Both the position numbers and the translations under genes were made by a program. DNA of 64,000 nt from Inia geoffrensis (lineage: Eukaryota > Chordata > Mammalia > Artiodactyla > Iniidae). The DNA lies in contig CM070913.1 of NCBI GenBank assembly GCA_036417435.1, positions 19,126,680 to 19,190,679 on the forward strand, in the 5' to 3' direction. The notes beneath the pieces are model-generated. The model was given only the letters and a program-made list of their open reading frames with translations. It searched no databases and was not told where the DNA came from. Of this stretch, positions 20,980 to 31,959 are shown piece after piece; position 1 is the first letter of the stretch, and each line of letters opens with the position of its first letter.

Positions 20980-21950
20980 TTGTTAGAGAACTAGCCTACA
21001 ACTAGGTTTGGGATCATCACACCCAAATCTTATCCAGACCCTCTGGTGCTCCGTATTTTCATTATCAGGAACTCACACGAAGTCTGTTGGTTGAAATTTT
21101 ATAACATCCTATGGCAGCCACACTATGCAGTTTTTTGCCTAAAAGCAAAATGTTCTGACCTGCTCGGAATATTCCTTCTCTCTGCTATACCAGAGGCTCA
21201 TTTCTTCTTGGCTTCTCTGCCACAGTCTTCCCCTCATGTTGACTCCTACCCTCGTGATCTAGCTGAAAAAAATCCACACAAACAGCTACTGCTGAGCTGG
21301 TTGCCTCCACATCTGTAATGGAAATATTGGCAACCCATCAAAAAGCTTTAAGAAATAGCTGACAAATCCTTTCCAGATGGAGACCTCTTCCCCTGGGCAC
21401 AGATGCTCCCATTTCTATCTGCTGCCTCTGTGTAGGAGCTGGATAAACACCCTGGCAGTGAGGACCAAATTCCACTCACATATTCACCCAAGGCAACTCT
21501 GCTCACCTTAATCAGGGCCCTTTATTTTTCTAGTTCCTCAGAGAGAATCATCAAAATATCTTTGTACTGATAATAATTGCCAACCTTCCATTTTATTCTA
21601 ATATCAACTCTAGCTAATAAGCTTAGCATTAGGCAGAAAAACTAGACTAACAGATGAATCTCTTAAATAATAATGACTGTTAACTCATTAGAGCATCATT
21701 TATTCACTTGCTATGCTAATATAATAACAATTCTGCAAGTTTTTCTTTGTTTCTAGGATATTTATGGCTTATTCAACAAGAACTGAAATTTAAATTTCAT
21801 CTATAACAAATAGCTTTCTTTTGTTTTGTTTTCTTTTCTTTTCTTTTTAATACCACCTGAAATATTTGGTTTAGATAGAGAGGTACTGTACCTGAAGCTG
21901 TTGGGATAATCATAAATTCAGAGGACAATGTAAGGTTATTGAAAACTAAC
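20980..21950. other. Unassigned DNA with an AT-rich block
   Basis: No repeat was recognised. From about 21510 to 21800 the sequence is AT-rich and dense in TAAT/ATTA words, which may mark a conserved non-coding element (inference only). Confidence 0.35.
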
Positions 21951-21954
21951 TGCA

Positions 21955-22299
21955 GGCTTCCCTGGTGGTGCAGAGGTTAAGAATCTACCTGCCAATGCAG
22001 GGGACATGGGTTCGAGCCCTGGGCCAGGAAGATCCCACATGTGGTGGAGCAACTAAGCCCGAGCACCACAACTACTGAGCCCATGTGCCGCAACTAGTGA
22101 GCCCACACACCACAACTACTGAAGCCCACACGCCTAGAGCCTGTGCTCTGCAACAAGAGAAGCCACTGCAATGAGAAGCCTGCGCACCGCAACGAAGAGT
22201 AGCCCCCGTTCGCCACATCTAGAGAAAGCCCCACACGCAGCAACAAAGACCCAATGCAGCCAAAAATAAATAAATAAAAATTTATTAAAAAAGAAAAAG
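21955..22299 (+). repeat. CHR-1-type SINE, full length
   Basis: The head GGCTTCCCTGGTGGTGCAGA, a full body and an AATAAATAAATAAAAATTTA tail are present. The 14 bp TSD GAAAACTAACTGCA lies on both sides. Confidence 0.94.
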
Positions 22300-22429
22300 A
22301 AAACTAACTGCAATATCAACACTTAAAAGAGGCTTTTAATACTGTATGTGATATTGTGATATAATAAGAAATATATATTTGGTCTTCATGTCCAGTTCCT
22401 GGTACAGAACTCCTAAAGCCTTGGAATTT

Positions 22430-23130
22430 CCCAAGTGATGGGCTGAGAGGAGCGTCTGTTGTTATTCATTATAAGCCCCTTTCAACCACACTTGAGTTTA
22501 AGCTAATAACGTGACTCTTGGAGGAGAGGGGCTGGTTGTCAGAGGAACCAACTATGTGATTAGAGGGTTGGGAGTTTCAGACCCATCCCCAACCTCTGGG
22601 GAGAAGAGAGGGGCTGGGGATTGAGTTACTCACCAATAGGCGGTGATTTAATCAATCATACCTACATAATGGACCCTTCATAAAAACTCTAAACATAGGG
22701 GTTCAGACAGCTTCCAGGCTGATGAACACACTGGGGTGTTGGGAGGGTGGTACACACTGAGAGGGCGTGGAATCTCTGTGCCCCTTTCCACATACCTTGC
22801 CCTCTGCATCTCTTCCACTTGGCTATTCCTGAGTTTTATTCGTTATAATAAGCCAGTAATGGTAAGTCATGTGTTTGCCTGAGTTCTGTGAGCCATTACA
22901 GCAAATTATCAAACCCGAGGAGAGGATCCTGGGAACAAATCAGAGTCATGGGAACCCCTGATTTGTAGCCAAGTTGGACAGAAGTAGTGGGTAACCTCAG
23001 GACCCACTACTTACACAATTGGTGTCTGAAGTGGGGAGCAGTGATGTGAAACTGAGCCCTTAATTTGTGGGGTCAGCACCACCTCCAGATACTTAGTGTC
23101 ACAATTTCATAATGTGAGGAGGAAACCCAC
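22430..23130 (+). repeat. Probable ancient LTR-type dispersed repeat
   Basis: The order ACCCTTCATAAAAACTCTAAA, TACCTTGCCCTCTGCATCTC, TTCCACTTGGCTATTCCTGAG, TTCTGTGAGCCATTACAGC and TGGTGTCTGAAGTGGGGAGC is one I recall as a dispersed mammalian repeat with LTR features. A CGTTATAATAAGCC signal sits at the expected polyadenylation position. I could not name the family with confidence. Confidence 0.5.
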
Positions 23131-23139
23131 ACATTTGGT

Positions 23140-23399
23140 GTTGGAAGTTTCTGTATGTAGAGAAACAATGTTTTCCTTTTAATGTGTCACATTAGTTCTT
23201 ATTTGGATGGATGACAAGAATAAGTACAAAAGACATTCGCAGTAAAAATTTTAGGCTTTAAAGCTCTTCCTTTGAAAATTTTAAAAGACTTCGAGGAAAT
23301 CTAACCAGTTTCCATGTGGACTAAAATGTTTTCATTCCACTTGGCTAAAGTCAGAAGGGGACTGTAAGCCTGCAGAGAGTTAGGGCCAGACTGAACAAC
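23140..23399. other. Unassigned intergenic DNA
   Basis: Nothing recognised. Confidence 0.35.
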
Positions 23400-23545
23400 A
23401 TGGTCTACCCCTCTTTGTACAGAGGAAGAGGCTGGAGCAGGGACAGATTAAGTGATTTGCCCAGGATCACACAGCTGGGAGGTGCAAACCAGGACCAAAT
23501 GCTGGCCTCTTAGCATGAATCCATCACAACACATTGGCTTCACAC
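23400..23545 (-). repeat. MIR SINE fragment
   Basis: AGGAAGAGGCTGGAGCAGGG, AAGTGATTTGCCCAGGATCA and CACAGCTGGGAGGTGCAAA form a clear inverted MIR core. Confidence 0.75.
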
Positions 23546-23727
23546 GATCTCAGTTTAGAACGGCTTTCCGGATTTGGCACCTGACTGATTTCCACACATG
23601 CGCCACAGCAGAGAACCCTCACAATATGGAAACCAGATACCACCCAGCTCCTTCCTTCAGACCTAACCAGGCAGCTGAGGCTGATTAAGACAGTGAGGAA
23701 AGATTAAGTTTAAAATGTTATTACATA

Positions 23728-23940
23728 GGGCTTCCCTGGTGGCGCAGTGGTTGAGAGTCCGCCTGCCGATGCAGGGGACACGGGTTCGTGCCCCGGTCCG
23801 CGATGATCCCACGTGCCGCGGAGTGGCTGGGCCCGTGAGCCACGGCCGCTGAGCCTGCGCGTCCGGAGCCTGTGCTCCGCAACGGGAGAGGCCGCGACAG
23901 TGAGAGGCCCGCGTACCGCAAAAAAAAAAAAAAAAAAAAA
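23728..23940 (+). repeat. CHR-2-type SINE without a clear TSD
   Basis: The copy is near consensus and ends in about A21. The left flank (TTATTACATA) does not match the right flank (GGCAGCCTCTAG). This suggests a deletion or recombination after insertion, or an atypical insertion. Confidence 0.92.
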
Positions 23941-24105
23941 GGCAGCCTCTAGTGTGGGGTAGTCTGCCCCAGTTCATCTCCCTCCTATATTACAGGTCAT
24001 TAAGAGTTAACAACTCGTACAATTTTCAACAAATTTGCCAAGCTGTCATTTCTTTGTAGCAGGACACAATGTACCAAGTAAAGACTTTATTAATAAAACA
24101 AGCCA

Positions 24106-24316
24106 GGGGCTTCCCTGGTGGCGCAGTGGTTGAGAATCCGCCTGCTGATGCAGGGGACCCTGGTTCGTGCCCCGGTCCGGGAAGATCCCACATGCCGCGG
24201 AGCGGCTGGGCCCGTGAGCCATGGCCGCTGAGCCTGTGCGTCCGGAGCCTGTGCTCCGCAACGGGAGAGGCCACGACAATCAGAGGCCCGCGTACAGAAT
24301 AAATAAATAAATAAAT
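24106..24316 (+). repeat. CHR-2-type SINE with AAAT-repeat tail
   Basis: The body is CHR-2-like, but the tail is an (AAAT)n array instead of pure A. The TSD AATAAAACAAGCCA is visible at 24092-24105 and again after the tail. Confidence 0.93.
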
Positions 24317-24339
24317 AAATAAAACAAGCCAATAATTAG

Positions 24340-25940
24340 AATGCTGGTCTCAATAAAACAAAGATCAAGTTATAAATAAAAATTGCTGGGATGCTTCTTC
24401 TAAGCATATAATTTCCAGGATTGTGTAGGTTTCACCTTTTGCTCTGATATCAAAATCATTAGTCTGCTTTGAAAATAGGATATGAACCCTCAAGCAATCA
24501 TTGTCAAATTTTCAGCGTGACAGATGGAGCTGGGTGATAATCCCCCTATCTCCATTGGTTAACAATTGTAAGACCATTTTATAGCATTAACATCAAAGAG
24601 CTTGGTTTCCTTATTGTTATTTTATACAACTGTTATTAGCCAACTGGTAATGTATCTTAGTGTTGTGTGCCAGGCATAAAGTATACCTTTGTATTTAATA
24701 GCAGGCTGTGCTGTTCCTAGCTTTTTCCCCCCAAGAAGTAAAAGAATTAACATGCTTTGAAGATAGTGAGCCCTGTGGCCTCAGTCAACCTATTTAGTGA
24801 TGTATTTGTAAAAGTTCCAACCCATCTGCTAGGATAACCTCAGATTCACGTCTCAGAGCTCTGTTTCTGGGAAAGGATTATGGGTAATGGGAAGTCCATT
24901 TCCTTTGGTATTCCAAACACTGATGGTGAGTCGGGAGTTAATGCTCAGGAATATTGGCTGGAACTTGACCTTGGATTCCCCACAGGGGTCATCCAGAGGT
25001 CTTGTCCCATGCAATGTGGTAGGAGGAACATCTGAAGACCTGTTTGGTTTGTGGGCAACTACCTCCTATAATGTCCCATACTCAGGACATGCAAGCAAGT
25101 TTCCACCAACTGTTTAAAATTTAACTTTTTGCAAAACATCTTAATAGTTTGTTGTTTTTTCAATGAAGATAAGCAACCAGTGGAGTTGTATCAGGTTTCA
25201 TATCATGAGTCCAATGTTCACCAGTCTTTTAAGAGTGTGTGTGTAGATCCCACGCTCACATGCAGGACGTGAAGCTTGCAGTACTGCCCTTGGAAACGCC
25301 CCGATGGAGCGTGGGTGGAGAGACACTCACTGGAAGATCCCAGCCTGTCCACATTTCCATTAAAAATATTGCTTCCCAGCTTCCCAAAAGAGTCATACAC
25401 TGAATTTCAAAGCAAAAGAAGTGGGCAAATTTAGCTTCCTTGTGTCGCTTTCAAATGAATTTATCAGCATTCAGCTCCACCTCTAAAATTTAAATGATCA
25501 AAAAGAGACATGTATTCAGTTGGCACTCTTGGGCCTGCATTCTGCACCCACAGCCCATCTCTTCATTGAGGAGAACCATGATGTATGTTCTCACACATGA
25601 CCTATGTTCTCACACATGACCTGTTGCTGAAAAAATGAAGAGTTTGAAATCTTTTAAAAAATAAATGCTTTGGGGGAGTAAAAAAGATGTAACTAAAATT
25701 TGGTAGCTTTTCTTTCTCCTCCATACAGCCAGGAGAAAATACTCATGTCTTAAAATTTTTTAATCCAATTTTGTAGGACCTTATTTTGGAGAGAGGTTTT
25801 TGATTGTTTGTTTGTTTTTTAATCTTGGGAGTAAAAGCGTGCAGTAATCAAGTTCCACGGTTAATGCCTCTCTAGCCCTGGTCCTGTAAAGCTCCTATTT
25901 TATTAGTTTGTGCTCGTATATGTCCTCTTCCCCTTCCTTT
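24340..25940. other. Unassigned AT-rich intergenic DNA
   Basis: I recognise no repeat family. A 19 bp unit containing TGTTCTCACACATGACC is tandemly duplicated at 25585-25622. No exon was recognised. Confidence 0.4.
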
Positions 25941-25999
25941 TAAATAATTCATTTCCTTTCCTCTTTCTTCACCTCTCCCTTTCTCTTTCCTTTCCCCCA

Positions 26000-26790
26000 A
26001 TTCCCTCCACCCCCATGTTTGATATATATCATCTCATTTGTAGGTGTTTTCGTTTTATGTATTTGTAACTTATATGAATGGCCTTGTGCTTCAGATCTCC
26101 TGTTTCCACACATGTGACTCAGAGCTACATTTGTATTATGTATGGTGTTACTGTGCTCATCTAGTCCAGAGCTTCTGATTTCTGTATAATAACTCATCAT
26201 CTTAGGCTTAGCTATTCCCCGGGTGATGGACACATAGATGGCCTCTAACACACAAAAACACACAGGGACAAACTCCTCATACGTGTCCCTGTATAAACCT
26301 ACGTGAGGCTTTAGCTCAGATATACACACCTGTGAGTGGGGCTGCTGGATCTGAAGGTAACACAAATACTGTGTAAATCCCACCGGCTTGTGTTGCAGAG
26401 TGACTGCCCCAATCTACATCCCCAGGGATGCTGATTCCTATCTCTTCTTTGCATTGTCCAGCTTTCCCATTTCTTGGTGGTTAATGGATATAAAATGATA
26501 TCCAATTGTTCGGATTTCTGTCTATCAAATTACAAATAAGTCAGGATATTTTTGTTTAAAATAGCTAAGCCATTTAAATGTTCTCTTCTGTAAAGTACCT
26601 GTTTGTATCCTTTGCCCACTTCTTAATGAATTTTCTTTTCTTGATTTGCAAGACCTCCTTATTATTCTATATATTGGTCCTATTCTACCTGAGTTATTGA
26701 AAACACTTACTCTCAGTCAGTTATCTGTCAGTTCTTTATCTATTGGTTTCCTTATTGGATAGAAATTTGTTCTTTCGAGCCTGTAATATT
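26000..26790. repeat. Old LINE (L1-like) fragment
   Basis: ATCCCACCGGCTTGTGTTGCA-like text leads to a TTTGTATCCTTTGCCCACTTC block, ATGAATTTTCTTTTCTTGAT and a TTATCTGTCAGTTCTTTATC-like segment. These are familiar from antisense or 3' L1 regions. The copy is heavily diverged and its orientation is unsettled. Confidence 0.5.
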
Positions 26791-26799
26791 TGTTCTAGT

Positions 26800-27275
26800 C
26801 TTGAACAATCTTTGTTCTAGTCAAGACTGACTACATAATTTGCAGGGCTAATACAGAATGTAAATGCAGGGCCTCTTGTTTAAAAATTAATTAAGCATTT
26901 CAAGATGATGACACCAAATCACGCTAAAGGAAGCATGGGGCCCTTTTATGTGTGGGGCGCAGTGTGACTGCAAAGGTCACATGCCTACGAAGCCAGTCTG
27001 ATTCTAATACCAGAACCATATGGTTTTTATTATTACGGATTTGAGGTATATTAAGTATTTGGCCTTTAGTCATCTTTTCAAAGTTGAGCCAGTTAATATT
27101 TGTGGACTGTTAATCATTCAAATTTCAGAAAATTCGTATCCAGAAACTTTCAGAAAATTCATATTCAGAAAATTTTTAGAAATTGCAGAAAATCTCAGAA
27201 AAAGTTTATTGAGCTCCTCAAAACATCCAACTAGAATACTGATTGAAATTGCTTCAAATTTATAGGTTATATGGG
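26800..27275. other. Unassigned DNA with short internal repeats
   Basis: Around 27120-27205 a ~25 bp unit resembling TTTCAGAAAATTCATATCC repeats imperfectly about twice, followed by related fragments. Nothing else was recognised. Confidence 0.45.
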
Positions 27276-27279
27276 GGAA

Positions 27280-27600
27280 ACTGACATCATTGTTGTATCA
27301 AGCTATCATTGGATGTCATGCAATTTACTAAAATCTTCTTTTGTGTCCTTATTTATAATTTTATATTTTTCCTTGATAATCTTAAGACAGATTACATAAA
27401 CAATTCCTAGGTAGTGTAGAGTTGGCTATTTTCCTCAGTGTTTTATTTTCAATTATATTTTCCAACTGATTGTTGCTGGTGTGGAAAAATGCTATCGATT
27501 TTTGTAATTTGTTCTGGTATCCGGGGAATTTGCTGAACTTTCTTAATAGTTCTACCTTCTTATTTCTTTCTTTCTAATCTTTAGACCACTATTGTTTTTT
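27280..27600 (-). repeat. Old L1 ORF2 fragment
   Basis: TTTATTTTCAATTATATTTTC, CAACTGATTGTTGCTGGTG and CGATTTTTGTAATTTGTTCTG, followed by a TTTGCTGAACTTTCTTAATAG block, resemble antisense L1 ORF2. Confidence 0.55.
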
Positions 27601-27639
27601 TCCTTTTCTACTTTTGGAATCAAATTTATAGTCAAATTT

Positions 27640-27850
27640 ATAAAGTGAGTTTATTTTCTGGAACAACTGTAATTATAACTGATTGCCAGGGGTTAGTGAT
27701 GGTGGAGGGAAGGGGCTGCGTACGTCTGTAAAGCCGTAACAAGAGGGATGTGGTGATGGATGGTTATGGTCTTGATTGTGGTATGAGTTACACAAATCTA
27801 CACATGTGCTAAACTGACATAGAACTATACACACACACGTGCCAATGGTA
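27640..27850 (+). repeat. L1M 3'-end fragment
   Basis: TTGCCAGGGGTTAGTGATGG, GTGATGGATGGTTATGGTC, CACAAATCTACACATGTGC and ACATAGAACTATACACACAC follow the old L1 3' end. Confidence 0.65.
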
Positions 27851-27856
27851 ATTTCT

Positions 27857-27915
27857 GAGGCATAGGGAGGTCAGGTCACTCACCCAGGGTCACATCATTG
27901 TTAAGTGATAGAACA
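27857..27915 (-). repeat. MIR SINE fragment
   Basis: GAGGCATAGGGAGGTCAGG and CACCCAGGGTCACATCATTG form a short inverted MIR core. Confidence 0.5.
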
Positions 27916-27975
27916 AGTAAGAAAACCGAAGCACAGAGATGATAACATACACAGCAATACAAATCTACCTCTTTT

Positions 27976-28174
27976 TTTTTTGCGGTAGGCGGGCCTCTCA
28001 CTGCTGTGGCCTCTCCCGTTGCGGAGCACAGGCTCCAGACGCGCAGGCTCAGCGGCCATGGCTCACGGGCCCAGCTGCTCCGCGGCACGTGGGATCTTCC
28101 CGGACCAGGGCACGAACCCATGTCCCCTGCACTGGCAGGCGGACTCTCAACCACTGCGCCACCAGGGAAGCCCC
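27976..28174 (-). repeat. CHR-2-type SINE, full length
   Basis: Inverted copy with a short T tail. The TSD AAATCTACCTCTTTT is present at 27961-27975 and 28175-28189. Confidence 0.93.
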
Positions 28175-28189
28175 AAATCTACCTCTTTT

Positions 28190-28530
28190 TAATTGCTAGC
28201 AAGAATCAGAGCTGAGTATTCAAAGCAGCTAATAAGGATCAGAGCTATGTGTTCAAACCCATTTTAATCTGAACCCATAACTTCTTGCCCTCTAAAATAT
28301 ACAAAAAGACCCTGTTTTTGTTTGTCAGCTTGGTATGTCGGTTCTTATATATAGCTAAAGATAATGATCTTCCTTAGAGTGAGTGGGGAGGAAACCCCAA
28401 ATACAGCTGGGGAAATTATACAGCTTCTCTTGCATTTCTGTCTCTGTCTTTACTAATAATTGGGTTCCCAAGGTGTAATGTAGAAATCAGGTTGAAGGAA
28501 CTGCATTTTGCTTACATGAGTGCTTTTTAA
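28190..28530. other. Unassigned intergenic DNA
   Basis: Nothing recognised. Confidence 0.35.
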
Positions 28531-28544
28531 GAAAGCAATACGTT

Positions 28545-28755
28545 GGGCTTCCCTGGTGGCGCAGTGGTTGGGAGTCTGCCTGTCGATGCAGGGGACACGG
28601 GTTCGTGCCCCGGTCCGGGAGGATCCCGCGTGCCGCGGAGCGGCTGGGCTCGTGAGCCATGGCCGCTGAGCCTGCGCGTCCGGAGCCTGTGCTCCGCAAC
28701 GGGAGAGGCCACAGCAGTGAGAGGTCCGCGTACCGCAAAAAAGAAAAAAAAAAAA
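28545..28755 (+). repeat. CHR-2-type SINE, full length
   Basis: The body is near consensus. The tail is AAAAAAGAAAAAAAAAAAAG-like. GAAAGCAATACGTT on the left and GAAAATAGTATGTTA on the right make a diverged TSD. Confidence 0.9.
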
Positions 28756-28759
28756 GAAA

Positions 28760-29180
28760 ATAGTATGTTATTTTGAAAACCTCCTGGCCATAATTGGGCA
28801 AATGGTCCTTGCTGAGCTGCCCAGGGTAAACTGACTTTCACCATGAACCCTCTCCTCTTCTGGCAAGTTCTGCTGTTCTGGCCACTTGAGCTCATCCAGT
28901 GGGTGTCTGTTATCACTGGCCTCCTTTTTATGCTTCTAAGTGTTCCAGGTTATTGCTGTGATGAGTGAAACTTACTTTCCCCTTTTCCCTCCTGTGAATG
29001 TGACCCTCCTTGGCTCTGACCACACCCAGAACCTTAGAGCTGGTATCCACAGTGACTTGTAGCCAGCGATCATCTTTTAAGCTTAACTGCCTGAGTCACA
29101 AGATTGACCACATCCCTCCTCTCCTTACAACGCTTCCAAGGCACCATGAACAAAGTTAAAACGTAACTCTTAAGGGAGAG
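28760..29180. other. Unassigned intergenic DNA
   Basis: Nothing recognised. Confidence 0.35.
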
Positions 29181-29248
29181 GTCATATTTACCATATTAAT
29201 AACTCGGATAAAGAATTGTATTCTGATCATATAAAAAGCCCTTACAAA

Positions 29249-29300
29249 TCAGTAATTTTTTTTCATTATTTTTTTGCATTTATATTGGAGTATGGTTGAT
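29249..29300 (-). repeat. Short L1 3' tail
   Basis: A T run then GCATTTATATTGGAGTATGG and TTGATT is the inverted end of the cetartiodactyl L1 3' UTR. ACAAATCAGTAAT occurs on both sides, so it looks like a very 5'-truncated insertion with its own TSD. Confidence 0.7.
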
Positions 29301-29317
29301 TTACAAATCAGTAATAT

Positions 29318-29455
29318 GGGGGGACTTCTTTAGCGGTCCAGTGTTTAAGACTTGGCACTTTTACTGCTGTGGGCCCAGGTTCGATCTCTGGTCGGGGAAC
29401 TAAGAACCCACAAACTGTGTGGCGTGGCCAAAAGAAAAAAAAAACAAAAACAAAC
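29318..29455 (+). repeat. Short CHR-type (CHRL-like) SINE
   Basis: The form is about 135 bp: a tRNA-Glu-like head with GGTTCGATCTCTGGTCGGGG, then TGTGTGGCGTGGCCAAAAG and an A-rich tail. ACAAATCAGTAAT flanks it, the same target words used by the adjacent L1 tail. Confidence 0.88.
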
Positions 29456-29507
29456 ACAAATCAGTAATTTTAAAAAAGTCAAAGAAATTGATTCAAAACC
29501 TGCTAAG

Positions 29508-29713
29508 GGGGCTTCCCTGGTGGCGCAGTGGTTGAGAGTCCGCCTGCCGATGCAGGGACGAGGGTTCGTGCCCCGGTCCAGGAAGACCCCACATGCCGCG
29601 GAGTGGCTGGGTCCGTGAGCCATGGCCGCTGAGCCTGTGCGTCCAGAGCCTGTGCTCCACAACGGGAGAGGCCACAGCAGTGAGTGGCCCGCATACCGCA
29701 AAAAAACCCAAAA
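29508..29713 (+). repeat. CHR-2-type SINE, full length
   Basis: The copy has a one-base deletion in the GCAGGGACGAGGGTTCG segment. The TSD AAAACCTGCTAAGG lies at both ends. Confidence 0.92.
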
Positions 29714-30869
29714 AAACCTGCTAAGGATATGAACAGGCAACTCTTGGAGAAGGAAATCCAAGTGACCAACAAATATGAGAAAGTTGCTCAGTCTCACCAA
29801 GAAACCACAATTACACACCAATTTTTTCTAGCCATCTGACTGGTAAAAATTTAGAAGGTTGATAAAATTTAATGTTGGTAAGAATATGAAGAAGTAGTTC
29901 TCTCAATCTGGCCTCCTGGGAGCTAATCTCCTTCCTAATAGCAACTAAATTTTCTTTTGGAAAATTGCCACTTTCCAACTGCATGGAGTCTTGAAACAAA
30001 TATCAAGGTGCTGTGTCCTCTCATTACGGAAGCTGATGGGATCCCTGGAGGCCACTCCTGCTCTGCCCTCCTGTCCCTGTGACATGAGGTCCCAGGACTA
30101 GTGTGGAGTGAGTCAAGGCCTGAAGAGAAGCTTGGGCTTCATTCATCCACAGGTGGTTTCCTCAGAGGCTGTAGAATGTGCACCACTGTGGTGGCTGTTT
30201 GGACCTCACTGGTCCAGTGACCAGTTTCAAGCCTGGCAAGCCTTACTCTCCCTTCTGTGAGCTGCCCATCGTCTGCCGATAAACTCCCCTTTTTGCTGAA
30301 GGTTGTCAGGGTTGATGTCTGTGGTTTAACCGAAGGCTCCTTTCTAACCGTATCCCCAGTGGCCCAGCAATTCAACATCTCGGAATCTGCTCCAGGGAAA
30401 CACATATGAGCACAGAATTGCCAGATGCTTGTGGCATTAATGCTTATAATAGCAGAAAAATGGACACAAACTGTTAGGTTGAACCACATGAAAGATCCAT
30501 TTTATGGGACAAAAACAGTTTAATGTCAGTAGTTTCAAATCGTTCAGCAGGAAAAAGTTAAATGAGCTACAGTACTTTCATATGCAACAACTAAAATGAG
30601 ATAGATCTATATTTGCTGCTGTGGGAAATGCTCCAAGACACTATAACATGGGGAAAAAAAAAAAGGATTAAGAACAATAAATATATTTTTCAATTTTACA
30701 AAACAAAACAATATCTTTCTGGTAGATATGGATGAACAAAAATGCAAGGAGAAAGTTCTAGAAGGATACACACCTATTGCTAAACAGCTGTTATCCAGGA
30801 AGGGGACTAAGAATTGAATGAGTGAACAAAAAAGACTTGAGCTTTGTCTGTATTGTTTCCATTCTTTTT

Positions 30870-31065
30870 GTTTGTTTGTTTGCGGGCCTCTCACTGTTGT
30901 GGCCTCTCCAGTTGCGGAGCACAGGCTCCGGACGCGCAGGCTCAGCGGCCATGGCTCACGGGCCCAGCCACCCCGCGGCATGTGGGATCTTCCCGGACCA
31001 GGGCACGAACCCGTGTCCCCTACATCAGCAGGCGAACCCTCAACCACTGCGCCACCAGGGAAGCC
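30870..31065 (-). repeat. CHR-2-type SINE
   Basis: The copy is inverted, with a (GTTT)n tail in place of poly-T. The TSD GTTTCCATTCTTTT is at 30855-30868 and 31066-31079. Confidence 0.92.
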
Positions 31066-31197
31066 GTTTCCATTCTTTTACAATGAGAATAGAATCACAT
31101 ATTTAAAAAACATAGTGTATAAACAATAAAATATGAACAGAATTTTTAAATCAATATTTTTAAAAATTCTTCAAAGATATTCATTCCATCCTCTAGA

Positions 31198-31395
31198 GTA
31201 GGATTTGGCAAACTATGGCCCTGCTATTTTTGTAAGTAGTTTTATTGGAATACAGCCATCTCATTTGTTTACATATTGTAAACAATGCTGCTTTATTAAT
31301 ATAGGCAAGGTTGAGTAGTTGCAACAGAGGCTATACGGCCCACAAAACTGAAAATATTTACTATCTGGTTCTTTAGAGGAAACCTTTGCAGATCT
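31198..31395. repeat. Non-autonomous hAT-like DNA transposon fossil
   Basis: GGATTTGGCAAACTATGGCCC, TTTTATTGGAATACAGCCATC, AGGTTGAGTAGTTGCAACAG and ATATTTACTATCTGGTTCTT are a familiar dispersed mammalian DNA element. The family name was not settled. Confidence 0.6.
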
Positions 31396-31404
31396 CTTAT
31401 CTAG

Positions 31405-31562
31405 AGAGGGGATTTTTCAATCCTGGGCAGACATTAGAATCACCTGGGGCAATTTTTTAAAAATACTAAAGCCCAGGCTCCACCCTCACAAAGAATGACT
31501 TAATTGGTCAGGGGTGAGGCTTGGGCATTAATTGTTTTTCAAATGTTCCCAGCAGATGCTAT
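31405..31562 (+). repeat. MER5A-like hAT DNA transposon fossil
   Basis: AGACATTAGAATCACCTGGG, AAAGCCCAGGCTCCACCCTC and GGGTGAGGCTTGGGCATTAA follow MER5A, with a diverged middle. Confidence 0.6.
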
Positions 31563-31604
31563 GTGCCTGACTGCTGTGCTCTTTCAGATTAATTCCAGAC
31601 TCCA

Positions 31605-31955
31605 AGCTCGGTTTAAAAGGCCTTTCATGACCAGACCTGCCTCTAGTTTCATCGTCCCACACCCACGCCCATTTCCTCTGCTCCATTATACAGAACGCAC
31701 CAGGCCCGCACTTGTCTGTCTTTCTGCCTGGAATGTCCCTCCTTCCTGTCTGCCTGGCAAATGCTGAATCATCCTTTGAGTCTGGGCTGAAAGATGGTCT
31801 GCCCAGGAAGCAGCCCAGACTCTAGCTTAGTGTATCAGACTAGAAGGCCTGTAGCTGTTGGCCCGTCTCCCCTGTGAGGGAGGGGCTGTGTCTTCATCAG
31901 TGGGTATTTCAGAGGAGGAGGTCAAGAAACATTTGCTGAGTTAATTGAATTAAAT
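31605..31955 (+). repeat. L2 LINE 3' fragment
   Basis: AGGCCTTTCATGACCAGACC, CTGCCTGGAATGTCCCTCC, AATCATCCTTTGAGTCTGGG and a terminal AACATTTGCTGAGTTAATTG match L2 order. Confidence 0.6.
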
Positions 31956-31959
31956 TTTG

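Larger units (their letters stand above)
29190..31195 (+). repeat. Degraded L1 ORF2-to-3' UTR, interrupted
   Basis: Pieces of a single old L1 appear in order. A fragment like GATATGAACAGGCAACTCTTG lies at 29725, TGGCCCAGCAATTCAACATC at 30359, and ATGCTTATAATAGCAGAAAAA at 30439. SINEs at 29318, 29508 and 30870 and a short L1 tail at 29249 break it. The frame is destroyed. Confidence 0.5.
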
